A DNA stretch of 64,000 nt from assembly GCA_035582835.1 (NCBI GenBank), contig JAYKAV010000922.1, positions 665,079 to 729,078 on the forward strand, written 5' to 3'. A model generated the notes under the pieces. It saw only the letters and a list, made by a program, of their open reading frames with translations, was not told where the DNA came from and ran no database searches. Position 1 is the stretch's first letter. Every line of letters starts with the position of its first letter. The stretch comes from Phoebastria nigripes. Taxonomy: Eukaryota > Chordata > Aves > Procellariiformes > Diomedeidae. This document shows positions 11,641 through 22,407 of the stretch, one piece after another. A program made the translations under genes and the position numbers.

Positions 11641-14600
11641 TAAGTTTTTTTAATGTATTGTAGGAACTCCCAATTCTCTTACCTCCAAAAGTCATTTAGG
11701 TCCACTATTATTTTATCTTGCTGATATACAAGAAATGCCTTTCAGTATTTCCATTCAGGAGTAAATCTCCTGAACTTTTTTGTGCAGACTGTATTTAAAA
11801 ATGAGGAGAAGTTCAGACAAAAACCTTCAGGTCTATTTTCTCAGAGGTAGCCAAAAGAAGTTTCTAGCTACAACAGCACTGCAGAAACAGTGTAGAAATA
11901 TGTGTGTGTGCAAATTTGTGCATACTTCTCTGTTACTGATTCCAGAGACCACGAATCAATGGCTGAGAGCCTCTTATTAGACGGTAAGTTCACTTGGATA
12001 GATCGTTGGTGTCAGATAAAATTGACCAACTCTGTGTTATGAAAAAGTTAGCATGCTTGGACATAGAAATCCAGTCTGGGAAACTTTATAATCTATTCTA
12101 CATGTGCCTCTATGCTGTTGAGATTTGTTCTTGGCCTGCAGCAATTGAAGTACATCATGACGGGTTTCAGTTCCAAATGAATGCCTGGATTAATGTATGG
12201 GGTCCACAGGCCTGTCTTCATGCACTGTAGGTGTCTAAACTCCTGTTGTTGATGGAGAACTTGTCAGTACTGCCAATGCTGTCCACCTCTAAAGAAAACA
12301 CTTAAGGCTTGATTCAGTTGCACATACATGACTGCTCAGTATAATCTGAGGTGCTCTAGCATGTTCATGGCCTGCACGAAGCTGGTAGATCTCTTGTAGG
12401 TCTTATGAGAGACCTGTGTGGCACCTACAAGTCAGCCAGATTANCCTAAGGCATCTCAAATGACACTAGACATCTACTTGTGGGGAACAGAGTGAGAACC
12501 CCAGTGGCTGGTCGTTTGAACTGCTCTTTGGTCTGTGACTGACCATGACAGGGATCTTAAACATTGAACTCACAGCTCCATAGGAAGGCACATCATGATA
12601 CTGATCCGTGGAAAACAGATATTTGTTTAGTCTGGTAGGTTTGTTTTCAGTCAGCTCAATGAGTTAAACTGGCTCAGCCTGAAGCTGTATAACCACTGTA
12701 TTCAAAACAAGGCCTGGATGGGTAGGGGCAGGGATCTGGAGAAGTAAGGAGAAGTGCAATTATTCCTTTCAGCAGCAACTAGTTGTTTGATGAAATTAAG
12801 CATAATGTGGAATTACACTCTCTGGAGTTTGACAAAACTGAGCTCTGCAGCCCTAGGGATGGAAGGTGAAGCTTGACTACATTTGAGGTGCTCCTGTCAT
12901 GGCGGGGAAGAGGAATAACTAGGATGGAAATCCAGAAGCATCTATGAAAGCCCAGTTACCTGTTTCTGCTGCTGCCAGGGAAGACGGCAGGGGATGGAGA
13001 AAAACAGATTGAAAGAACAGCCTTATGAAGGAGGTCAAGGCTTTGAAGCTGACTGTTGTTACATGTTTCTACCTTCTCTTTCTTCTCCCNCTTCTCTCTC
13101 TCTTTGATTGTTTGCATTTCTTCTGTTCATTATCCAGCTATTTGATAAACCACAGTGCACATGGCTCAGGACTTTAGTTNACCTGTCCGCAGCCCCAGGA
13201 GCCATCTTCTTTTGTCTTCTTAAAGAAGGCAATTTTCCTCCATCTCTACTAGCCCAATTGCCAACTGCAGCGCTCTCACCATTTATTATCAATCAGGGAA
13301 GTAGTTGGGGGATTTTCCTTGTTAAGAGTGATCCCCAGGGGGACAGAAAAAGGGCTCAGGTCTGGTCAGGATAGCAAATGTAGATGGGTTCCCAGATACT
13401 CTGAAAGATAAAAATAGAGATTTTCAATCCGTATCTTGCTTCAGGCATTACAAGTACAGAGAAATGGCAAGACCATGTCAAACTAGGCTTTCAGTATAGC
13501 CAGTGGTTTCAGGAAGAAAAGACCATGCCTCACTGTCATTCAAATGGAGGCATTTTTTTCCCTCGCTGGTTACTTATCTCATTCACTCTCTCACCAGATT
13601 ACAGGGAAGGGATGTTAATATGGGTGTTAGGGCATGTCTGTATGCTTGTGTATATGCTGCTGTACACTTATTCAAGCTGCTGGTGAGTGAACCAGTGTTT
13701 GGCTGTGTTAGGACAGCATCATGCCCAGAAGCTTTACATGTGGTCTCTAAAAAAGGTTTGAAATGCTATTTAGCCCTCAACCAGGAGTAAATTCTATATC
13801 ATTTGTCTGATACCACAGCATGGGCTCCCTGCACCAGNAGCTACTTCTCTACTGTCTTCCTTTCTTTCTGGTGGGCTCCAGGTGCCACCACAGTAGGCAT
13901 ATTACTCAGTGGGCAGCACNTTACAAGTTTCACAAGGAAAATGTATGCCATTTAGCACCTAATTTAAGATTAATGGAAGAAAGTAGTACCTCCTGCCTAA
14001 CTGGGAGGACAGAATAATCTGAAAAAAAGCAAAATCATAGCTCATGCAAAACATTGACAAAACAGGCTACCAGAATGAGCCAGGAGGAGGTAATGGAGAA
14101 AAGAAAGGTCTGTGACCTTGCTGACTGTTGGGCACAGAGAGCTCTGAGCTAGCACTGACCTGAGCAGGCAGTCCAGATGGTGCAAAGGTGCGGGTCAGTG
14201 CTGCATAGATATTACCAGGTTGGCTCTGGAAGCTATTTCGCTTTTTTTTATGTGGCACCGTACCTGAGCCACCTGTATATGTCCAGGACTGAGCTAACTT
14301 CCTTGGAAACAGCTTAGGTATTTTCAAGTTGCACTTCACAGGTCATAAAGGCAGAGGATTGAAACTGCACTGGGTGCATCTCCACTCCTAGTACAGATAA
14401 TATACCTAGGNGTAATCAAGAGTTGATTGCATTAAGTATTTCGAAGAGGACAGACAAGATTTTTGGGGTTTTTTTGCAAAAGTACAAGAATAGTTCATAA
14501 TTTGGGATTCCGCTGTAATGCTGAGTTCCATTTCATGTAGATTTTGCNGAGTTTTGCTCTTGAATATCACTCTGATGTTAAAGAAAATCATTAGACATTG

Positions 14601-14690
14601 CTCATTCTTCCTTAAGGGCCATATGGCAGTCTATAGGAAAAGGGAAATAAATGTTACGGTAAGTTAACTGCATAGTGGAGTTGTAATCAC

Positions 14691-15140
14691 AGGAATCCTG
14701 TCACCTCCAGTGTTATGACCCTTGATTAATCTTTATAACAGAAAGAAAATAAGTACTAATGAGTTTGTTTATTAGCATTTATATAATTTTATAGTTGCAT
14801 TTAATTCTTAGGATGTTAATTACTATCTGTGATTAATCTCTTTCATGCTGAAAAGTTTTTACTGGCGGCTATGTCTTTAAGGCTTTGTGTTGATTCACAT
14901 GTAATTTAAGTTGACAAGGACTCCAGCAGTATAAAAGGGAACAAAGAGCCTGGTTTCAAGGTCTAATTTAGTTGTGGCTTCAGTATGGCTGATGCAGGAC
15001 TGACTGGATGTACTTTGCTGGTAATATTAAGTCTCACCACTCCCTGAGTGAGGATTGAAGTAATTAGCAGGGCTTAGCGCCAGAAGGCAATGCAATTCAC
15101 CATGGCTGAACCTAATTCAAGATTTATGGAGTGAGAATTT
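14691..15140. other. Candidate conserved non-coding block (inference)
   Basis: A repeat-free segment with several TTAAT/GATTAAT homeodomain-like words (for example near 14724, 14816 and 14831), a TATAAAAG word near 14931 and a run of mixed-composition sequence to about 15140. It has no open frame of note. It reads like a developmental enhancer-type element, but this is a judgement of texture and needs a multi-species alignment. Confidence 0.2.
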
Positions 15141-15561
15141 CAGTTATTTGTGGGTTTGTAGGCTATTGATTCTTCTGCTTTGAAGGCATTCTGACAACCT
15201 GTTTATTTTCTTATATATGCTCTGTTTAATATATAAAGTTCCTACCTGGGTTCATAACTGAGACCTCTGTAGGCTTTTACATTGNCATGTGGGGAAGAAC
15301 TCAGAAGTTCCAGTTCTTTGTTCTTTGGAATGGATGCTGTGATTTTCAGTTCTTTTTTGTGATGGCAAGGGAAAGCGGAGGCAGCAACACCAGTTCATAG
15401 AAAACCTTAATTCTTTCCTCGTTATTCCATAACATAGTGTATGCTGTGTAATTGTTAACAGCAATTTAAAAGTACTTCCCATAGTTCCCGNAGCTAGTAG
15501 GAATGAGGTATTAAATCTGGAGTTGGCAGAGCCCCTGGATTAGACNGCAGGTCAAAAAGGT

Positions 15562-15595
15562 TTAGTGTATATACTCTATGAGGTATATACACTAA
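15562..15595. repeat. Perfect inverted repeat, 13-bp arms, 8-bp loop
   Basis: TTAGTGTATATAC at 15562-15574 is exactly complementary to GTATATACACTAA at 15583-15595. It is followed by further related CTATA words to about 15618. It is likely a hairpin-prone AT-rich site. Confidence 0.9.
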
Positions 15596-16828
15596 GGTCT
15601 ATACTAGAGTCTATAGAGCACTGACTCTTTGCGCCAGTGGAGGGGTGGCATTGCTCAGTTCAGTTTAGTGGCATCCAGAAGTTTTGCTCCTGGGGAACTC
15701 TGACACTTGTATGTGAACCAAATGAAGATGTGAAATTTTGCAGTTTTCCACTAAAATATTTTTGCAAAGTATACAATTCTAGAAATAACAAGAAAACTTC
15801 ATCCAGGCATCTTGTTTTGTCATTTGTAATATAATTATCTAGATTAATATAATAAGGAAGGCTTTGATATTTCTCCAAAGATCAAAAGAAATTGAAATGA
15901 TGCCTTTACACTTTTTAAAATCATACTGTTTATTCATTTTTTGTTGAAAGAATAGAAGAAGTCAAGACATTTGCATAAAACATTTTTATTTTGTTGAATC
16001 ACCAAAAGCTTAAGGACTACATCCTGAAAAGGATGAAGCTGAAAAGCTTTGATTAAATGGCTCTGTGGTGTAGGTACTGTTTAACAGAAGGAAAATAAAG
16101 GCAGCGTTTTACCTGTTTATTTGTGAGGTTACTTTCCTAGCAGCCGCTAATGATTTTCCTCCCACATACTTATATAGGTAACTACTCAAACATACGACTA
16201 AAAGTGACTGTATGAAAATCAATATGCGTATCTTTCGGGGATATTAAAGGCATTTCCATCATCCACAGATTTGGGATTGTTTCTGTGATAATCTTCCCAC
16301 CAGTCAGATGTGCACGTGCATTGCTGGGCAATTTTCAGATGTGAGACAGCAGCAGATTTAGGCTTTGCACTAGTCCATGTGAAATATTCCTTTGGCTCAT
16401 CTTTGAGAGTGTGTCTCGGTGTACGGTTATTTGCTTAGAGTCTAATGCCTAAATTGTGAAAGATGCTTCAGGCCAGGACATCCTTATGTGTAAAGTGCCA
16501 AAGCTTTTATTTATTTAGCATGAGATAGTGTTAATAGCATTTAGCTCAGAACAAGCAGGGAGCGGGAAAGCCTGTAGGGAATCTGTATGGTTGTGTGCTG
16601 CTCTGCAGAGGAACTTCCCCATCTTCCCGCTTTAAAGAGGCAAAGTGCACATCCCACTATTTGGTTGGCCAGCTAAGATTTTCGGTGTGAAACAGCTCAG
16701 CAGGAGCTCAGTGTGAGGCTGTGGTTTGGATTAACTCACATATAGAGGGTATAGGAGTATCCTCATGAGAACTTGTCAGGGCTGTAGCAATTTTGAAGTT
16801 TTCTTTGAAATGCAATATACCTATTAGG

Positions 16829-16847
16829 AAAAAAAAAAAAAAAAAAA
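16829..16847. repeat. A-homopolymer, 19 bases
   Basis: An uninterrupted run of A, possibly the tail of an unrecognised old retrocopy or simple slippage. No target-site duplication or processed-gene body was recognised upstream. Confidence 0.85.
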
Positions 16848-17422
16848 GGTTTTGCGAGTCCAGGATGAAAATTCCAGTCCAAGATGAAGAGAAAAGCATA
16901 TGCCATTAAGGTAGAAATTCCTCTGTAGTTGATCCAAGTCAAGCAGAGCAGGCTGTAAACACTGGTCTACAGCACTCAGACCGAGTATCCTATTCACCGG
17001 TTATTTTGGGGATCTTCTTTCTTTTCACTTTCTTTTAATAAAAGTTGCAGTTTTGCAAAATTCATACAACTAGAGAACAGGCCCTGCCTTCTCTCCCACC
17101 ATCACCTGAAGGAATTTTATCTTCTCTCCCACCCAGCTGCAAAGCTGCCTGCTGACTAACTATCACTATAAATCTTGGTCCTAATGGTTCTCTTTCTAAA
17201 GGCTGTTAAGCAATTACAGTGAGTTTATACCCGATTATAGAGCCAATGACCCAGATTCAGTTGACCTGACTTTTACCTTCAACGTTAGGAGTACGTAGTC
17301 CACAATTACGATTCCCTCAAAAGCCGGTGCAAAGGGAAAACTGCTTCCAAAGGGTGATTAAACCTATCCAAAACCAGTTACCATCAAGGAAGCCTGTCTT
17401 TCTACTGACTATAGAGAAAGCC

Positions 17423-17450
17423 TAGGACTCTAGCTTAAATTAGAGTCCTA
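17423..17450. repeat. Perfect inverted repeat, 10-bp arms, 8-bp loop
   Basis: TAGGACTCTA at 17423-17432 is complementary to TAGAGTCCTA at 17441-17450. No associated element was recognised. Confidence 0.85.
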
Positions 17451-20008
17451 ACTTTTAGACATCAAGATCTAGATGAGGTCTTTCCCAAACCAGGGTTTCC
17501 CAAGTAAGGAAAACCCCTTTAAACTGGCAGAGAAGGGCACTGCAGGACAAGTAAGTAGCAGATTAATCGAAATTCAGACTGGAGATCAAGCTAGCTGATT
17601 TAATACTCCTTCTGAGTAGTTGGTATGTATACTAAGCATAGTAATCTATTAAATAGCCTTATTACATGAGCACAGGAAGGAGTTTGGGAATTGATTTATA
17701 GATGCTTAACAGGCAAAATGTTGAAATTAACATAAGGAGGTAATAAGGGCTTGTAGAGGATCTGCCAACTAACATTTCCAATGTAGTTAACATACAGAGC
17801 ACTGCAGCGTTTAAATCTTAGCACTATGATTTGAGAGCTTTCTGACTGAGATGCAGCCCTCCTTCTCAGCTGTTCCCTTCCCTGAGGCTAGGGGGGAAGT
17901 AAAGTTGAAGAAAATCATGGGTGTATATAGGGTCCAATCCTGCTTTTTGCACAGAAAATTATTTTTAAAATCTTTTTAAATTATTTTGCCCTCATTCTGT
18001 AATTTCCAGCCTATGGCTTGCAGAGAATTGAAATTGATTTAAACAATAATTTAAAAAAATTCTTATATTGAATTGTAGCAAGTTAAATTGTGAAGAAATC
18101 TTGGATAATTTATCTTATCTAATGAACAAATGATGTATTTGAAAAATAGTTTTCCGTTTAAAAAATATTGTGCTGAACTAATCTTTTTTTTTAAAAAAAC
18201 CAAACTTTAAATAGTGTCTTGAATCTTTTTGTTGTTAATTTTAATCATAAAATAGATGAATCGAATATATCTCAGACAATTCTAGCTGTGTTGTCCCACT
18301 GCTAGCTTTTAAGGACATTCTTGGCTAACAATCTGAAGCAGCTATATATTTCTTCTGTGCTCTAACATTAAAAGAACAAAAGATCCTTAGTTATGTGTAT
18401 CTCTCCTGCAGGTTTATATCCTTATCTAGCATTTCAGCATTTAGCCTGAATGTGCTTTTGTACCTTTGTGTGTAAAAGATGAACAAATTATACACTGTGT
18501 CTGAACTCTGCTTTCTGCGTTTCCCTGGCTCTAGCATCCCTACAACCCCGTGTATACGAAGCATCATCTTGCGTTTGTGTTGTGTGGAAGTGATTAGTGC
18601 ACTGAACTATGAAAGGCTGGGAGCTTATTTAAAATTAATTCTATTAAAATAGCATCTTGCTGCAGTGAGCAGACAGATTATTATATCTTGAAAAATCTTT
18701 AGCTGAAGTAGAAAAAAAAAACAACATGTTTCTAGCTGCATTCTTTTACCTACAAACAAAATGCTGCATTCTTCATTGACACAGACTGTTATTTTAAACA
18801 GAACAACAGGCTTTAAGATTTTATTCATCTTGTCTTAGAGACACTGGGTTGCGTCCTGAACACATTGAAATCAATGCTAGAAGTCCCATTGTGAAGTATG
18901 CTTTAAAGCAGTAATAAAGTCAGGCTCATGGAGGATAAAAACATGTCTATGCAATGAGCCGTCCCAAGAACTAATGGGGTTTTAATGGGATTGACCCGAT
19001 ATACAAACTTTATACTGGCCTCTTCGTGGGATGTATGGTTTATTTTACAATTGGAAATACGTATAAGTGGGGCCTGATGATCAAATGACCTCAAGACCTG
19101 CAACTGGAGCCTGTAAAAGCAGCCTCAACTTCTCTAATGTGGCTTTCTACCCAGCCATATATTGTACAGTGAGAGCTGCTGGGTACTGCACAATTTTGAA
19201 AACCTGGTCTTAATTGTGGGAGCATTTGGAAAAAGATCTGTTTGTAGAAGAGAAATACAAGAGGATGAGTAATCTCCATTGAAGTCCATGAGAATTGCTC
19301 CTCTGCAGAGCAAGAGATCTAGACCAGGGGTGGAGGAGCTTTAATTGCACACTCATTATGTTAGTCTGAACATTACAGTTGCAGCCCATCTCTCTCTCCC
19401 AGCACGGCAGCTGGGACAAGCACCTGAAAAGTTTTACAAGTGAAAGAAAATATGCCTGATGTCTCATCACTTTTACAGACAAGGGGGAAATAGTCCTTAT
19501 TTTTCTACTTTATCTGCAGGCAAAGCTAGCAGGTGTATTTCAAAGGTGATCTATCTTTTTATTATGTTTTTCCCTGTGTCTGTTTCTTTGACAGCTCACA
19601 TCTCCGAAATGGATATGTGCTATCCATCACAGTCTTACGGAGTTGGGTGAGCCATTCCATTATTCATTGGCCTTATTTTTATATAGTACTATGGAAATGA
19701 GTAAGGTTTTTTTGAACCTGCCTAGTCCCTTAAACAAAATGGGAGCTGGGAATAAAAAGAGAGATAATGAGGGTTTATTTCTTGCTCTAGAAATGTATGC
19801 TTCTGTCGTGAATGAGTGGTTTAGAGGCCACTTAAAGAGTCACCATCAAAGGTATTAGCAGGAAATTATTTTAATAGAAATTTATAAAAGTGCGACTTAA
19901 CACAATTCTATGGCATGGTTCACTCTATCACTTACTACGTGGATTAAGTATACAAAGGAAAATCATGTTAGAATTGAACTAGAATGATTTATACAGAGAC
20001 CAAGGATG

Positions 20009-20290
20009 AAAAGGGTAAGGGAGACCCTCCTGTTGAGTCACGAGGTTCAGAGAAGACCCCCTTGCTTTCTAAACTCCTAAAGGAGCTTAGGTGCAGCTGG
20101 ATCCAATCTTAGTCTCAGACTTGGACAATGGTTTATGTCCAATACAAAAAGGGTAAGGAGACCCTCCCGTTGAGTCACGAGGTTCAGAGTAGACCCCCTT
20201 GCTTTCTAAACTCCTTCTCAGAGAGGAATCTAGGTGCGGCTGGATCTACCCCTAGCCTCAGACTTGCTCGATGGTTTATGTCTAAGGGAT
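20009..20290. repeat. Imperfect tandem duplication, about 138-bp period, inside the LTR-like element
   Basis: Two copies start at about 20009 and 20147. Each contains GTTGAGTCACGAGGTTCAGA, then a CCCCCTTGCTTTCTAAACTCC block, a GGTGC.GCTGGATC block and ATGGTTTATGTC. The copies differ by substitutions and by a short stretch of about 5-10 bases, so the duplication is not recent. Repeats of this size inside an LTR are often variable between copies of a family and may hold enhancer-like sequence. Confidence 0.85.
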
Positions 20291-20468
20291 TAGATGTGTG
20301 TAGCAGCAATCTAAAACACATTCATAGTTTTAAGCTGGGTCACAAGATTTTAGCAGCACTTAATCTTTGACTAATTTAATATTTACAAAGTGAGTTAACA
20401 GAGTCTACTACAATCACTACAGTGACTTAATTAGAGATTATGCTTACTATTGGTTATCTAAATCAATT

Positions 20469-20486
20469 CACACACACACNCACACA
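20469..20486. repeat. (CA)n microsatellite, 18 bases with one n
   Basis: A short dinucleotide run inside the LTR-like element. The n at 20480 may mark an ambiguous or variable position. Confidence 0.8.
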
Positions 20487-20744
20487 AGGGCCCAGAGCTA
20501 GATAAAGGTACCTGTTAAAAATTCCCCTCGAGTCTTGTGAAATACTCATGATAAATGTGTTGACATTTCTCAGCGGGTGAAGGGTTGAGCCTCGAGGAGT
20601 GTTTTGGCTGAGGAGTNTTTCAGCCAGGTCCCAGTGGTCCTCTGAATATCGCAAACTCTCGAGTTCACGAGCTCTGAGAGGTGTCCCACTCAGAGGGAGT
20701 TACTGGGCGCAGCCCACTGTGGTCCAGGAGAGCTCAAAGGGTCT

Positions 20745-20766
20745 CACGTGGGACCACTGTTTATAG
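20745..20766 (-). promoter_or_regulatory. Putative LTR core promoter: TATA-like word and E-box
   Basis: On the minus strand, CTATAAA (20760-20766) is followed 9 bases later by CACGTG (20745-20750). Placement about 370 bases from the 5' end of the LTR-like element fits a U3/R boundary. Activity is not implied; this is a motif call only. Confidence 0.35.
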
Positions 20767-21160
20767 GTTTGGAAGATGATTCGCTTTAGTCATCCATAAA
20801 TTTCCATCCTGGCCACAATCCGGAACGATCCGGGGTAGTAACAATGGTATTGTTCCACAGTAACAATGGTATCATTCCACTTGAGCTACGATCCGGGTAG
20901 GGAATGTTTCAGGGTTGTCAGGGATGATGAGTTATCCCTGCTCTCGTTCCCCACTTTGGCCAGGCAACAGGAGTTCCTGGTACGGTCAGTGCTGCTGCCC
21001 ACCTTAGCCATGCAAGAGTGCCTGGTACGGTCAAGGGACGCTTCACCGCCCAACTCATTACACAAAAGCTAAGGCCTAACGGGGGTTCCTGAGACCATAG
21101 AGTGGTCTGGGGGAGGAGGGAAATGCACCACCACAGTTCCCTGGAGGCAGTACCAATCTA

Positions 21161-21180
21161 GAATATCTTGCTAGATATTC
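21161..21180. repeat. Small inverted repeat between LTR and CR1
   Basis: GAATATC at 21161-21167 pairs exactly with GATATTC at 21174-21180. It lies in the short 120-base stretch separating the LTR-like element from the CR1 copy. Confidence 0.6.
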
Positions 21181-21257
21181 ACTCCCCTTCAGCATGAGAG
21201 CCTTGGTTCCTCAAGACTTCAGTAAGCTCTGAAGGCACAAAGCAGTTTGCAGTATCA

Positions 21258-22407
21258 ATTAAGGCCTTTGACACGGTCCCCCACAACATCCTTCTCTCTA
21301 AACTGGAGAGATATGGATTTGATGGGTGGACTGTCCAGTGGGTGAGGAATTGGTTGGATGGTCGCATCCAGAGGGTAGTGGCCAACGGCTCAATGTCCAG
21401 ATGGAGATCGGTGACGAGTGGTGTCCTGCAGGGGTCCATATTGGGACTGGTACTTTTTAATATCTTCATCAATGACATAGACGGTGGCATCGAGTGCACC
21501 CTCAGCATGTTTGCAGACGACACCAAGCTGAGTGGTGCGGTCGACACGCNTGAGGGATGGGATGCCATCCAGAGGGACCTGGACAAGCTGGAGAAGTGGG
21601 CCCGTGTGAAACTCACGAGGTTCAACAAGGCCCAGTGCAAGGTCCTGCACCTGGGTTGGGGCAACCCCCGGTATCAATACAGGCTGGGGGATGAAGGGAT
21701 TGAGAGCAGCCCTGCCNAGAAGGACTTGGGGGTCCTGGTGGATGAAAAGCTGGACATGAGCCAGCAGTGTGCACTCACAGCCCAGAAGGCCAACCATATC
21801 CTGGGCTGCATCAAAAGAAGCCCCGCCAGCAGGTCGAGGGAGGTGATTCTGCCCCTCTCCTCTGCTCTGGTGAGACCCCACCTGCAGTACTGCGTCCAGC
21901 TCTGGANCCCTCAGCACAGGAAAGACATGGACCTGTTGGAGCGGGTCCAGAGGAGGGTCACAAAAATGATCAGGGGGAGGGAACGCCTCTCCTATGAGGA
22001 AGGGCTGAGAGAGTTGGGGTTNTTCAGCCTGGAGAAGAGAAGGCTNCGGGGAGACCTTATTGCAGCCTTCCAGTACTTAAAGGGGGCTTATAAAAAAGAT
22101 GGCAGCAAACTTTTTAGNAGGGCCTGTTGCAACAGGACAAGGGGGAATGGTTTTAATCTAAAAGAGGGTAGATTCAGACTGGATATAAGGAAGACATTTT
22201 TTACGCTGAGGGTGGTGAAACCCTGGCACAGGTTTCCCAGAGAGGTGGTAGATGCCCCATCCCTGGAAACATTCAAAGTCGGGTTGGACGGGGCTCTGAG
22301 CAACCTGATCTAGTTGAAGATGTCCCTGCCCGTGGCAGAGGGTTTGGACTAGATGACCTTTAAAGGTCCCTTTCAACCCAAACTATTCTATGATTCTATG
22401 ATTCTAT
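21258..22407 (+). mobile_element. CR1 LINE, 5'-truncated, with 3' half of reverse transcriptase and intact 3' end
   Basis: The frame is open from about 21255 to the stop after codon 22313 (323 codons counted from the GTG at 21342). It encodes [40 protein letters not shown] and the catalytic FADD (21510-21521), then the CR1 C-terminal part ([41 protein letters not shown], ending GALSNLI). The 3' end finishes in three ATTCTATG-type repeats (about 22385-22407), the CR1 hallmark. The endonuclease and N-terminal RT are missing, as is usual for CR1, so it cannot move by itself. In the GVPQGS motif the proline is leucine here. Six n bases lie in it. It is one of the younger-looking insertions of the window. 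Confidence 0.92.

Larger units (their letters stand above)
8091..14690. other. Unique AT-rich non-coding DNA, no gene seen
   Basis: Reading frames are short and unrecognised. Landmarks are a possible very decayed CR1 3' fragment around 9065-9105, a 16-bp tandem repeat at 11595-11640, and a pyrimidine-rich TCTC run near 13078-13104. No exon, RNA gene or recent insertion was recognised. Confidence 0.55.
15141..19803. other. Unique AT-rich non-coding DNA, no gene seen
   Basis: No recognised gene; all frames are short. It contains a 13-bp-arm inverted repeat (15562-15595), a 19-base A-run (16829-16847) and a 10-bp-arm inverted repeat (17423-17450). An AT-rich stretch covers about 17950-18260. 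No recent transposon was recognised before the LTR-like element that starts at 19804. Confidence 0.55.
19804..21135 (-). mobile_element. LTR-like element of an endogenous retrovirus, about 1.33 kb, probable solo LTR
   Basis: Read on the minus strand, the element begins TGTGGTGGTGCA at 21135 and ends ACGACA at 19804, giving the TG...CA termini expected of an LTR. It has a TATA-like CTATAAA (plus coordinates 20760-20766) about 370 bases in, a CACGTG E-box just downstream (20745-20750), and ATTAAA polyadenylation-like words at 20375-20380 and 19870-19875. The centre holds a (CA)n run and a 138-bp tandem duplication. No gag, pol or env reading frame lies next to it, so it would be a solo LTR. The flanks GCTTC and GTTCC match at only 3 of 5 positions, so the target-site duplication is not convincing. 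An ERVL-type origin is my guess; boundaries and family need a repeat library. All viral coding sequence is absent. Confidence 0.55.

Noticed and set aside
21390..21917. 175-codon and 161-codon (21179-21664) minus-strand frames
   Set aside because: Antisense shadows of the plus-strand CR1 reverse transcriptase.
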